A DNA stretch of 40,212 bases, taken from assembly GCA_903920695.1 (NCBI GenBank), contig CAIXNB010000164.1:1-40212 (forward strand), written 5' to 3'. Each line of letters begins with the position of its first letter. The first letter of the stretch is position 1. The translations under genes and the position numbers were made by a program. The notes under the pieces were generated by a model. It was not told where the DNA came from and ran no database searches. It saw only the letters and a program-made list of their open reading frames with translations. The DNA comes from an uncultured beta proteobacterium (GTDB lineage: Bacteria; Pseudomonadota; Gammaproteobacteria; Burkholderiales; Burkholderiaceae_C). Below are positions 32,441 through 40,090 of the stretch, in pieces.

Positions 32441-33781
32441 ATGAAAAGACGCACCCTGATTCAAACCGCTGGCGGCGGCGCTCTCGGTCTGCTCGGCGCT
32501 GGCCTGCCCTTATTCGGCTACGCCCAGGACCGCTACGCCAAGTACAAGGGCCAGACGGTGGTGCTGAGCATCCCGGCGCACCCGCATTACGACGCCATGA
32601 TCAAGCTGCTGCCCGAGTTCACCAAGCAGACCGGCATCAAGGTCGAGGTCGACAAGCTCGCGATGGCGCGCATGAAGGACAAGCAGTTGCTGGAAATGGC
32701 CAAGCCCTCCGGTGATTACGACCTGGTCTGCTACGTCGTGATGTGGAAGAGTGAGTACGTCAAGAAGAACCTAATCCGCGAACTCGAACCCTTCTTCAAA
32801 AACCCGGCGCTGGCCGACCCCAACTACGACTTCAAGGACGTGGTGCCGCGCTATGTCGAAAACATGGGCCTGGTCGGCGGCCCCAAGGGTTATCTGGCGG
32901 GCCCGGGTGCCAAGCTCTACGGCATGCCCTATGGCGCCGAGACCTCTATCCTGGCCTACCGCCGCGACATTTTTGCCAAACACAACCTGAAGGCACCGGA
33001 CAACTACACCGAGTTCGAAAAGCTGCTGCCCATCCTCAAAGAGAAAGCCGGCATCGGCGCCCTGACCTCGCGCGGCCAAGCCGGTCACCAGTGCGTGCAC
33101 GCCTGGCTGCTGCACGTCAATCCGCTGGGTGGCCACATCTTTGACGACAAGTGGAAACCGATCTTCAACAACGAGGTCGGCGTCAAGGCGCTCAAGTTCC
33201 TCAAACTGGTCTCGGACACGGGCCCGGTCGGCATCCCCGGCTATGGCCAGGGCGAGATGATCACCTCCTTCCTGCAAGGGCAGGCCGCGATGTACCTCGA
33301 CTCCTCGCTGATCTTCGGCCAGGTGAACAACCCCTCGGTGTCGAAGATCGCCGGCCAGGTCAGCTATGTCGTGCATCCGAAAGGCGTGCGCTACTCATCG
33401 CAATCCGGCGGCCTGGGGCTGGCGATTCCGAAGAACGCGAAGAACGCCGACGCCGCCTTCCTGCTGATGCAGTGGCTGACCTCGAAGGAGCAGGACAAGG
33501 CGGTCTGCCGCATCGGCGGTGTGCCGAGCCGCAATTCGACCATGATGGACCAGGAGATGGTGCGCCAGTACCCCGAGTACATCACGCTGCGCCAGCAGCT
33601 CGAATACTCGGATCCGGATTGGCGCCCGATCATCGCCGAGTGGGACGAGATCAACATCCAGGCGCTCGGTGTCGCCGTCTCGGAAGCCCTGACCGGCAAG
33701 AAGTCGGCGCAGGAGGCCTTGAACGGCATGGTGCCCAAGGTCACCGACATCATGAAGCGTGGTGGCTACCTGAAGGCCTGA
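32441..33781 (+). CDS. ABC importer solute-binding protein with Tat-type signal
   Basis: This is a family 1 extracellular solute-binding protein of 446 residues that should capture the sugar in the periplasm. The N-terminus MKRRTLIQTAGGGALGLLG has twin arginines, a glycine-rich hydrophobic core and a likely cleavage after GYAQ near residue 29, so export by the Tat route is probable. The mature protein shows VVLSIPAHPHYDAMIKLLPE, KQTGIKVEVDKLAMARMKDK, YGMPYGAETSILAYRRDIFA and QGQAAMYLDSSLI. I chose the ATG at 32441: AGGAG is six bases before it, but it touches the other ATG at 32435. The ligand is not known; the locus points to ascorbate or a related sugar acid lactone. Confidence 0.92.
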   Translation: MKRRTLIQTAGGGALGLLGAGLPLFGYAQDRYAKYKGQTVVLSIPAHPHYDAMIKLLPEFTKQTGIKVEVDKLAMARMKDKQLLEMAKPSGDYDLVCYVVMWKSEYVKKNLIRELEPFFKNPALADPNYDFKDVVPRYVENMGLVGGPKGYLAGPGAKLYGMPYGAETSILAYRRDIFAKHNLKAPDNYTEFEKLLPILKEKAGIGALTSRGQAGHQCVHAWLLHVNPLGGHIFDDKWKPIFNNEVGVKALKFLKLVSDTGPVGIPGYGQGEMITSFLQGQAAMYLDSSLIFGQVNNPSVSKIAGQVSYVVHPKGVRYSSQSGGLGLAIPKNAKNADAAFLLMQWLTSKEQDKAVCRIGGVPSRNSTMMDQEMVRQYPEYITLRQQLEYSDPDWRPIIAEWDEINIQALGVAVSEALTGKKSAQEALNGMVPKVTDIMKRGGYLKA

Positions 33782-33784
33782 CCG

Positions 33785-34663
33785 ATGCGCACCCCGCGCT
33801 GGGTTCCCTGGCTCTATCTGGGGCCGGCCGTTGCCGTCATGGCAGTGGCCTGTCTCTACCCTTTGCTGTCGGCGCTGCAACTGGGGTTTTATGACTGGAG
33901 CATGGGAACACCGTGGGGTGAGGCGAAATGGGTTGGCATGGACGCCTTCAGCCGGGCCTTCCAGGACCCTGCGGTATGGCGCTCGCTGCGCACCACGTTG
34001 TTGTTTGCTTTTGTCTGCGTCGCCGCCGAAATGGTGCTCGGCATTGCGCTGGCGCTGGCCCTTGAGGGCCAGGTGCGCGGCATGGCGGTGTTTCGCACGC
34101 TGTTCATTTTGCCGATGATGATTGCGCCGATTGCCGTCGGCCTGACCTGGCGCTATTTGTTCGACGCGCAGTTCGGCCTGCTCAATGCCATCCTGGCCCT
34201 GTTTGGCGCGGCCCCGATTGGCTGGCTGGCGCAGGAGAACACGGCCTTCATCGCCATCATCATTGCCGACATCTGGCAATGGACGCCCTTTGTTTTCATC
34301 ATGATGATTGCGGCGCTGGCCAACGTTGATACCGCCGTGCTCGAAGCCGCGCGCGTTGACGGCGCCAACTGGTGGCAGACCACGTTTCGCGTCAAGCTGC
34401 CGATGGTGATGAACGTGATTGCCATCACGCTGCTGATGCGCCTGATCGACGCCTTCCGCGTGCTCGAAGTGATCTACATCCTGACCTTTGGCGGCCCGGG
34501 CGACAGCACCGAGATCCTGTCGCTGCACATTTACAAGACAGCGTTTGTCGGCCAGCGCATGGGCAGCGCCGCTGCCATTTCGCTGCTGCTGTTGATGGTG
34601 GTGGTGGTGCTGTCCTGGTTTGCGCTGCGATTGTCGAATCCGCTCAAGGATGAGGAGCGGTGA
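33785..34663 (+). CDS. ABC sugar importer permease, MalF type
   Basis: This is one of the two inner-membrane subunits of the importer. It has 292 residues with about six membrane segments (for example WLYLGPAVAVMAVACLYPLL, LLFAFVCVAAEMVLGIALAL, TLFILPMMIAPIAVGLTWRY). The EAA loop that contacts the ATPase is visible as EAARVDGANWWQTTFRVKLP. The typical MalF/UgpA-type ending LTFGGPGDSTEILSLHIYK is present. It starts three bases after the binding-protein stop and ends overlapping the next permease gene by one base, so translation is coupled. Confidence 0.92.
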   Translation: MRTPRWVPWLYLGPAVAVMAVACLYPLLSALQLGFYDWSMGTPWGEAKWVGMDAFSRAFQDPAVWRSLRTTLLFAFVCVAAEMVLGIALALALEGQVRGMAVFRTLFILPMMIAPIAVGLTWRYLFDAQFGLLNAILALFGAAPIGWLAQENTAFIAIIIADIWQWTPFVFIMMIAALANVDTAVLEAARVDGANWWQTTFRVKLPMVMNVIAITLLMRLIDAFRVLEVIYILTFGGPGDSTEILSLHIYKTAFVGQRMGSAAAISLLLLMVVVVLSWFALRLSNPLKDEER

Positions 34664-35493
34664 TGAGTGTGAAAAGACACCCGGCGCTGGTCGCTGCACA
34701 TTACGGCATATTGATTTTGCTGGCTGTTGTCTGTGTGGCGCCTATCATCCTGATGTTCGCCACCTCGCTGAAACTGCAGACGCAGATCTTCACCACCGGC
34801 ATCCACTTCATCTTCGCGCCCACGCTGGAGAACTACCGCGACGTGCTGGGCGAAGACAGCTTCAAGCGCTACCTCACCAACAGCCTGATCGTCGGCGTCG
34901 TCTCGACCGTCATCACGTTGGTGCTGGGCTGCATGGCAGCCTACGGCTTGGCGCGCTTTCGCTTTCCGGGACGCAAGAGTCTGGCCTACGTCACGCTGCT
35001 GCTGCGCACCGTGCCGCTGGCGGTGCTGGCGGTGCCGGTGTTCATGATCTGGAACCAGGTCGGCCTGATCAATTCGCTCTGGGGCCTGATCCTGCTCTAC
35101 GTGGCAGTGAACCTGCCGTTTGCGATCTGGCTGCTCTACGGCTTCATCCTGCAGGTGCCGCGGGAACTTGAAGAAGCGGCGGCCATTGACGGCTGCGGCC
35201 CGGTCAAGGTCTTCTACAAGGTGGTGCTGCCGCTGATCAAGCCGGGCATCGCGGCGGCGTCGATCTTCACCTTCCGCATCGCCTGGAACGAGTTCATCCT
35301 GGCCTTGGTGCTGACCGATCGTGCCACCCGCACGCTGCCGGTTGCGGCTTCACTCTATATCACCGACATCGGCGTCGACTGGGGCAAGATCATGGCACTG
35401 GGCAGCCTGATCGCGATCCCGCCGCTGATCTTCACCTTCATCGCAGCGCGGCAAATCATCACCGGGCTGACGGCAGGGGCGGTCAAGGGCTGA
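34663..35493 (+). CDS. ABC sugar importer permease, MalG type
   Basis: This is the second membrane subunit, 276 residues from the ATG at 34663 (TGATG overlap with the preceding stop; GAGGAG just upstream). The first membrane helix (YGILILLAVVCVAPIILMFA), the EAA loop EEAAAIDGCGPVKVFYKVVLP, and the CUT1-typical ending ITGLTAGAVKG are visible. It closes the ulaG-ABC operon. A related 22-codon ending survives as a remnant at 37064-37129. The next gene, an antitoxin on the opposite strand, ends seven bases further on. Confidence 0.92.
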   Translation: MSVKRHPALVAAHYGILILLAVVCVAPIILMFATSLKLQTQIFTTGIHFIFAPTLENYRDVLGEDSFKRYLTNSLIVGVVSTVITLVLGCMAAYGLARFRFPGRKSLAYVTLLLRTVPLAVLAVPVFMIWNQVGLINSLWGLILLYVAVNLPFAIWLLYGFILQVPRELEEAAAIDGCGPVKVFYKVVLPLIKPGIAAASIFTFRIAWNEFILALVLTDRATRTLPVAASLYITDIGVDWGKIMALGSLIAIPPLIFTFIAARQIITGLTAGAVKG

Positions 35494-35499
35494 TCCTGT

Positions 35500-35733
35500 T
35501 CAACTGGCATCCTGCTTCGCATCAAGCGAATCGAGCCGATCCAGCACAGCAAGCGCTTGCGCAACGTCGCCCGTGGCGGCTACGGCGCGGAAGTGGTTTT
35601 CTGTATCCCAGGCCGACAGCGCGTGCGCGCTCAATTGCTCCACCAGTTTGTTCATGCTCAGACCCCGGCTCTGCGCCAACGATTTCAATCGCTGCGCCGT
35701 GTCATCCGGTAGCCGTATCGTCAAAACGCTCAT
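35500..35733 (-). CDS. Ribbon-helix-helix antitoxin
   Basis: This 77-residue antitoxin starts MSVLTIRLPDDTAQRLKSLA, a standard ribbon-helix-helix beginning, followed by GLSMNKLVEQLSAHALSAWD. The acidic tail probably binds the toxin. GGAGGAAT eight bases upstream supports the ATG at 35733 over the one at 35751. It is the second gene of a pair: the PIN toxin gene comes first and its stop overlaps this start by one base. Toxin-before-antitoxin is the less common order. It presumably binds the inverted repeat at 36154-36177. Confidence 0.85.
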   Translation of the reverse strand: MSVLTIRLPDDTAQRLKSLAQSRGLSMNKLVEQLSAHALSAWDTENHFRAVAATGDVAQALAVLDRLDSLDAKQDAS

Positions 35734-36149
35734 TACCATTCCTCCAAACATTGCGCGGGCGTCAGTACCCGCAAGTGTCCCAAGCGCAACTCGCCAGCGC
35801 GAAGGTCGCGCAAATTGTGTGTCACGATGGCAGCAGCGCCACCGGCCAGTGCAAGCTCAATCAAGTGGTTGTCGCCTTCGTCGGGCAAATTGGGGCGCCA
35901 GCCGTAATACACCGTGACCCAGCGCCCCTGTCTGGCCAGAGCAGCCAACACCTGCTCGCGCTCGTTCGCGGTCGTTGTTTCACCCCAAACCGGGCGTCCC
36001 AGCAGATCGCGGTATTCCATCCACAGGGCGTTGCCGAAGAGCGGTTGGAAACCACCAAGCAGTGAGCGTCGCAACACCGCGCGTGAAGCGCCACCGGCAG
36101 AACGAAGTCCGGCGACGAAAACGTTGGTGTCGATGACAATCGGAATCAT
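35733..36149 (-). CDS. PIN-domain toxin (VapC-like ribonuclease)
   Basis: This is a 138-residue PIN protein of the type annotated as PIN-family toxin component. It has the N-terminal first acidic residue in VIDTNVFVAGL (D7), a central glutamate in EYRDLL (E46), and the late acidic pair in LPDEGDNHLIELAL (near residues 89-93), followed by IVTHNLRDL. All catalytic acids appear present, so magnesium-dependent RNase activity is expected. It is transcribed leftward, ahead of the antitoxin gene. The start at 36149 is just beside an inverted repeat. Confidence 0.87.
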   Translation of the reverse strand: MIPIVIDTNVFVAGLRSAGGASRAVLRRSLLGGFQPLFGNALWMEYRDLLGRPVWGETTTANEREQVLAALARQGRWVTVYYGWRPNLPDEGDNHLIELALAGGAAAIVTHNLRDLRAGELRLGHLRVLTPAQCLEEW

Positions 36150-36153
36150 GGTG

Positions 36154-36177
36154 ATAGCATATGTGCTGTCATGCTAT
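36154..36177. promoter_or_regulatory. Inverted-repeat operator candidate of the PIN toxin pair
   Basis: ATAGCAT (36154-36160) and ATGCTAT (36171-36177) form perfect 7-base arms with a 10-base spacer, ending five bases before the PIN toxin start codon. This is a typical position for repression by the paired ribbon-helix-helix antitoxin. Confidence 0.5.
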
Positions 36178-36212
36178 TTGACAAGTGCAAAATGGGAAGC
36201 TAGTCAACTTGC

Positions 36213-36240
36213 TTGACAGAGTGTAATTGGAAACTAAAAT
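36213..36240 (+). promoter_or_regulatory. Promoter of the second toxin-antitoxin pair
   Basis: TTGACA (36213-36218) and TAAAAT (36235-36240) are separated by 16 bases, close to the vegetative sigma-70 consensus, 44 bases upstream of the antitoxin start. The adjacent palindrome at 36243-36273 would cover the transcription start, which fits repression by the antitoxin. Confidence 0.55.
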
Positions 36241-36242
36241 AT

Positions 36243-36273
36243 TTGGTGCGGCACTAATTTAGTAAGGCACCAA
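36243..36273. promoter_or_regulatory. 31-base nested palindrome, operator candidate
   Basis: TTGGTGC (36243-36249) pairs with GCACCAA (36267-36273), and inside it ACTAA pairs with TTAGT around one base. The two 15-base arms agree at 12 positions. It lies between the promoter and the antitoxin ribosome site (AAGGAAA). Confidence 0.55.
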
Positions 36274-36283
36274 GGAAAACACC

Positions 36284-36562
36284 ATGCAAGTATTCGCGTC
36301 ACCCCTTACCGTCAAGGTCATCGGTGCCAATGGACAGATTTCGCTCGGCAAACAATTCGCGGGGCGCCAAGTTTTGGTTGAGGAACAGGAAGCGGGCGTT
36401 TGGCTAATACGCACTGCCACTGTCATTCCAGATAACGAACGGTGGCTGCATGAAGCACAAGCGGCCTCTGACTTGGCACGGGCTCTTGATTCGTCAACAC
36501 AACATCCTGCCTCGGACGTGCAGACTGACACGCTTCTGGCGGCTGCGGCCCAGAGCGAGTAA
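36284..36562 (+). CDS. AbrB-like antitoxin of an uncharacterised pair
   Basis: This is a 92-residue protein that looks like an antitoxin. The N-terminal half (VKVIGANGQISLGKQFAGRQ followed by VLVEEQEAGVWLIR) resembles a swapped-hairpin AbrB-type DNA-binding fold, and the rest is acidic and alanine-rich, suitable for toxin binding. AAGGAAA precedes the ATG. It lies five bases upstream of the toxin-like gene and behind a strong promoter with a nested palindrome. The pairing is inferred from size, order and operator; I cannot name the family with confidence. Confidence 0.75.
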   Translation: MQVFASPLTVKVIGANGQISLGKQFAGRQVLVEEQEAGVWLIRTATVIPDNERWLHEAQAASDLARALDSSTQHPASDVQTDTLLAAAAQSE

Positions 36563-36567
36563 ACCGG

Positions 36568-36888
36568 ATGGGTTCCAACGACACCCCTATTCGCCTTGAC
36601 TTGAACAACCCAGTTTTTCAGGAACACCTGTTCGGCCTGCAAAAGCCGGAACGCAACGCGGCCATTGATACCCTGCGAAAAATCCGGCTGTTGAGTTGGG
36701 GGCAGCTTTACCGTGACAACGGTTTGAAGTGGGGAAAAATCGTCAGCGTAAAACCACCGCAGGGAATTGATGCCGTCTACTCATTGAAAATCACACAGTC
36801 CCGCCGTTGCACCGCTTATCGCGACGGGGATTTCATGCGGTTTTTGACCGTGGCACCTGACCATGACAGTACCTATGGACGGAAGTAA
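36568..36888 (+). CDS. Putative RelE-like toxin of an uncharacterised pair
   Basis: This 106-residue basic protein follows the AbrB-like gene by five bases. The sequence (FGLQKPERNAAIDTLRKIRL, LSWGQLYRDNGLKWGKI, YSLKITQSRRCTAYRDGDFM, RFLTVAPDHDSTYGRK) has the size, the strand-rich C-terminal half and the terminal basic residues of the RelE/ParE fold. The central SLKITQSRRCTAYRDG would be the RelE-like sheet with its basic patch. No named family is recognised by eye. The pair could inhibit translation as mRNA-cleaving toxins do; this is inference. Confidence 0.7.
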   Translation: MGSNDTPIRLDLNNPVFQEHLFGLQKPERNAAIDTLRKIRLLSWGQLYRDNGLKWGKIVSVKPPQGIDAVYSLKITQSRRCTAYRDGDFMRFLTVAPDHDSTYGRK

Positions 36889-37436
36889 TCCCATTCGCGG
36901 GGATACTTCACTCAGCAAATAGGCTCATGGAAATACGGAATGTCAAAAGCGTAACTTCTGTCATTGCCATAAAGAATTGTCACGAGCGCATGAAGACTCA
37001 GACGCGTCAAATGCTTTTGCAGCCGGATGTCGCGCGTCCAAGCCGGGCACTGCAGCAGCGTCAATCTTCAGCTTTATCGCGGCCCACCAGATCATCACCG
37101 GGCTGACGGCGGGGGCGGTCAAGGGATAGAGTTAGGTTGCCCATTGCCGGCAGACGATTCCGGGAATCATCAGGCCGAATTGCAGCGTTTGCGGGTATTC
37201 GCCGCGAGCGAGGAATTTCTGTCAAGTTCTCATGACCGGTCATTCCCGTCGCAGATCCAATTCCATCATCCGACCACGTCGAAATCTCAGAAGCAGTCAT
37301 CCACCGGCGATTGAGAATATTTCGATCCGGCGGCGATGGTTTTCTCGTCAGCGGTCATTGGCTGCCTTGCGCTGGCCGGCAAGTCCCGACCACTACCAGC
37401 CGGTCACAAATGACTGATTTCTAGAAGCCAGACCAT
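36889..37436. other. 548-base scar between the toxin pair and the histidine kinase
   Basis: No intact gene is supported. The stretch holds the C-terminal remnant of a MalG-type permease gene (37064-37129), a perfect 12-base palindrome ATGACCGGTCAT at 37232-37243, and otherwise unassigned sequence with overlapping open frames on both strands (for example 37027-37314 and 37061-37300). It reads as a rearrangement or deletion junction. Confidence 0.55.
37064..37129 (+). pseudogene. 3' remnant of a second MalG-type permease gene
   Basis: Translated in frame, the 21 codons before TAG give IFSFIAAHQIITGLTAGAVKG. The intact permease ends IFTFIAARQIITGLTAGAVKG, so 19 of the 21 residues are the same. 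Third codon positions differ, so it is not a fresh copy of the gene at 34663-35493. It is more likely the tail of a different CUT1 sugar transporter whose body has been lost. No ribosome site or upstream frame continues it. Confidence 0.7.
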
Positions 37437-39389
37437 TCATTTCACAATCAAACACCTTGACTCTTCTTGGCACCGCACCTCAAGGCTTGACTGTCTCTTG
37501 ATCGGCAGATGCAAAGTCAGACTTGTGCCCGCAGCATTAGAATCCCAGCGTATTTCTGCACCGATGGATTCGGCCCTTCGAATTTGATTACCAAGCCCTT
37601 TGCCTGCACTGTTTATTCCCTGCTCAACAGAAAACCCCTGGCCATTGTCAATAATCATGACCGAAACGCAGACATCGGTAACACCGGTTACTACGCGGAT
37701 TTTGGATGCCTGGGTATGCTTGATGATGTTGGTAAATGCCTCCTGCAAAATGCGCAGAATATGCAATGCGTTTCGTGGATCTATCCAGTCCAACGCTGGC
37801 ACATTCGCAATTTCCCAACTGAGTTTTATCCCCGCACTCTCCAGACGTGGACCCAAACGAAATCTCAGAGTGGCCAATAAAAGAAGTAAATCCGCCTGCA
37901 CGGGCTCCATCGAATCGATGACCAGTTTTAGGTCGTCGATGCAGTCCTTAAGCACTTCAGCCACCATGGATGCCTCAAGATGGCCCTTCTCTACCGCAAG
38001 TAGTGCGGTGCGTAGTGACGAGCCCATCCCGTCGTGCATATCCTGCATCAGGCGTTGACGCTCATCGCTCAGCGTTTGGCGGTGCGCAATTTCGCGCAAG
38101 CGCTTATGGCTTTGCATTAGTTCGTCTTCGCGCACTTGTAAACGCATTTGAAGACTGTCATTGACCTGCTTGACTTCATCATTGGCCGCAATGTAGCGAC
38201 GAAAAATGATGTGCATGAAGATTAAAAATGCCCCAATATTGCTAAAAGGGCCGAGATAAAGACTCTCGATGTCAACGTAGTTGTTTTGTAATAGCCAGTC
38301 GTACCCACCAAACAGCATTCCCAGCAAGGCCCAGCTACTCAGTAATAAACCGTCGCGCGATTGAACGCGACGGGATTGATAAAACCCCATGCTTGCCACC
38401 AGCGTGCCCATGAGCAGCAATGCAATATAGGCAATTGGTGCAAGCGCCAACGCAGCAAGAAATGTGGAAAAAACTGGCAAGGTGATCATCACCATGCCGA
38501 TGGTGATCGCACTGACGATTCGATTCAACCAAGGTAAGGGCCGATGGTGCAGGTAATTCAGGAAAAAATGCACGAGGATTACCATCCAAAACAACGAGTT
38601 GATCGTCCACCAACTAAACCAGTCATCGGATATTGACAGTTCACTTTCCCCTACATAGAAATGCATCGTGCGTATAAACGATGCGAGAGAGATGTAGAAA
38701 AATAGCAGGTATTCTGTTTCGCTTCTCAGTTTTAACCACACAAACAGGGAAAACAATCCAATGGCCAAAAATGCTGCGCTGCTCATATAGGGCAGCTGAA
38801 CCTGTATCAGATATCGAACTCTGTAACGCCAATTCAAGCTAGAGCTATCCCCAAACCATACGGTTGAAATGCCGCCCCCGGAGGATCTTGGGCGTTCAAT
38901 TCTTACCAAAATCGTGTGGGGCCAACCTGCATCGCTGAGGTTATTCAATGCAATCCACAAAGGAATGTTCCAGCCGTTCCAGAATACGCTGGAATGCGAC
39001 TGGTAGAGCAAGCGACTGTCTCCATAAATCGCAATTTGTCCATCCGTCTTCCAGCGCGGTATATAGAGGTATTGCGGACTGACGGGGGCAGTCATTTCCG
39101 GCACTCGAATGCGGTACCAGGTCACAACCGTCGGCGGTCCGTACGCACCGTCCTCATCGTTGTTACGTATCAGTTGCCGAGGCAATGCATGAGGTAGCGC
39201 GAGTGTTTGCCATGTCCCTTGCAGATCCGCCTCGTTGACTTCATAGGGTGGCGCGGTATAGCCATGGCCTGGGACAATCAGCGTGTCTGCTGCCGTGATA
39301 TGCAGAGAGGTTTCTGCTTGCGCATGTGAATGGCACAGCGTGCAACACAGCAGGCTCATAAAGATGAGGCGGGCCCGCAACTTAGTCAT
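37437..39389 (-). CDS. 7TM-type sensor histidine kinase (NarL-group)
   Basis: This is a 650-residue membrane sensor kinase. The N-terminus has a signal peptide (RLIFMSLLCCTLCHSHAQA), then a periplasmic sensor domain of about 165 residues of the 7TM-DISM extracellular type. Membrane segments follow at about 203-222, 226-246, 259-279, 290-337, 347-366 and 380-399. A coiled-coil linker (about 403-440) leads to the HisKA_3 dimerisation box ERQRLMQDMHDGMGSSL with phospho-accepting H452. The ATPase domain has the N-box around N554 (LQEAFTNIIKHTQ), the G1 box DNGQGF and the G2 box GKGLG. The start overlaps the response-regulator stop by eight bases. The signal is unknown. The gene is AT-richer than its surroundings. 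Confidence 0.9.
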   Translation of the reverse strand: MTKLRARLIFMSLLCCTLCHSHAQAETSLHITAADTLIVPGHGYTAPPYEVNEADLQGTWQTLALPHALPRQLIRNNDEDGAYGPPTVVTWYRIRVPEMTAPVSPQYLYIPRWKTDGQIAIYGDSRLLYQSHSSVFWNGWNIPLWIALNNLSDAGWPHTILVRIERPRSSGGGISTVWFGDSSSLNWRYRVRYLIQVQLPYMSSAAFLAIGLFSLFVWLKLRSETEYLLFFYISLASFIRTMHFYVGESELSISDDWFSWWTINSLFWMVILVHFFLNYLHHRPLPWLNRIVSAITIGMVMITLPVFSTFLAALALAPIAYIALLLMGTLVASMGFYQSRRVQSRDGLLLSSWALLGMLFGGYDWLLQNNYVDIESLYLGPFSNIGAFLIFMHIIFRRYIAANDEVKQVNDSLQMRLQVREDELMQSHKRLREIAHRQTLSDERQRLMQDMHDGMGSSLRTALLAVEKGHLEASMVAEVLKDCIDDLKLVIDSMEPVQADLLLLLATLRFRLGPRLESAGIKLSWEIANVPALDWIDPRNALHILRILQEAFTNIIKHTQASKIRVVTGVTDVCVSVMIIDNGQGFSVEQGINSAGKGLGNQIRRAESIGAEIRWDSNAAGTSLTLHLPIKRQSSLEVRCQEESRCLIVK

Positions 39390-40071
39390 TCAGTAAACCC
39401 TGACTTCGTGCCTCGTAAATTGCCTCGGTTTTTGAATTTACATGAAGTTTGCTGTAAATGCGCCGCACGAAAGTCTGTATCGTGTGGCGTGACACCGACA
39501 TCAGTCCCGCGATTTCATCCGACGTGAAGCCTTTAGTAATGAACTCCAGTACCTCCTGCTCCCGTGCAGACAATACGACGTGGGCCTTTTCTGGTGCAAG
39601 TAGCGCTGCGCCGAGCTTTGGTTTCTCTGGTCCCCAAAAGCGCATCAATATCTGACGTGCGATGAGCGGGCTGATGGGGCTCCCGCCCTGATGGATGTTC
39701 CGAATCTCGGTCACCATGCTTTGTGCTGCACTGTCTTTGAGCAAGTAGCCTGCAGCCCCTGCTTCCAGCGATTGCATAACGTGCATCTCATCACCAAACG
39801 CCGTGCTCACCATAATGCCGCAATTCGGCCACTTGGTATGCGCAGCACGAATGACATCAATGCCAGAACCATCCGGCAAACCCAAGTCCACCAGCAGTAC
39901 ATCGGCCTGCTCTCCATCGAGCGCTTTCAAGCCTTGCGCACGGGTACTGGCCACAGACACCAACATCATGTCACCTGCATTAGTGATGTTGTCGCGCAGT
40001 ACCTGCTGAAAGTCCATATCGTCCTCCACAAGGGCCACGCGAATAGAAGAACTGTTAATAGGTGTTTGCAT
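39382..40071 (-). CDS. NarL/FixJ-type response regulator
   Basis: This is the partner of the kinase encoded immediately downstream. Counting from the ATG at 40071, it has 229 residues. The receiver domain has the acidic pair in VEDD, phosphorylatable D62 (LLVDLGLPDGSG), T90 and K112 (YLLKDS). The C-terminal LuxR-type DNA-binding domain starts at LSAREQEVLEFITKGFTSDE (168-187) and has the recognition helix in SVSRHTIQTFVRRIYSKLHV. An open frame continues 38 codons upstream, but those codons translate the repeat-like sequence at 40091 onward and are not part of the protein. The ribosome site is weak. The regulator gene is first, the kinase gene second. Confidence 0.9.
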   Translation of the reverse strand: MQTPINSSSIRVALVEDDMDFQQVLRDNITNAGDMMLVSVASTRAQGLKALDGEQADVLLVDLGLPDGSGIDVIRAAHTKWPNCGIMVSTAFGDEMHVMQSLEAGAAGYLLKDSAAQSMVTEIRNIHQGGSPISPLIARQILMRFWGPEKPKLGAALLAPEKAHVVLSAREQEVLEFITKGFTSDEIAGLMSVSRHTIQTFVRRIYSKLHVNSKTEAIYEARSQGLLND

Positions 40072-40090
40072 GCAGTGAAATTCTTTGGCG

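Noticed and set aside
33395-34699. A 434-codon open frame on the minus strand across the MalF permease gene
   Set aside because: It lies antisense to a clear permease and binding-protein gene, is rich in His, Gln and Arg, and has no domain pattern. It is a by-product of GC-rich codon use.
37027-37314. A 95-codon open frame across the permease remnant
   Set aside because: It is in a different frame from the recognisable permease tail and has no other support.
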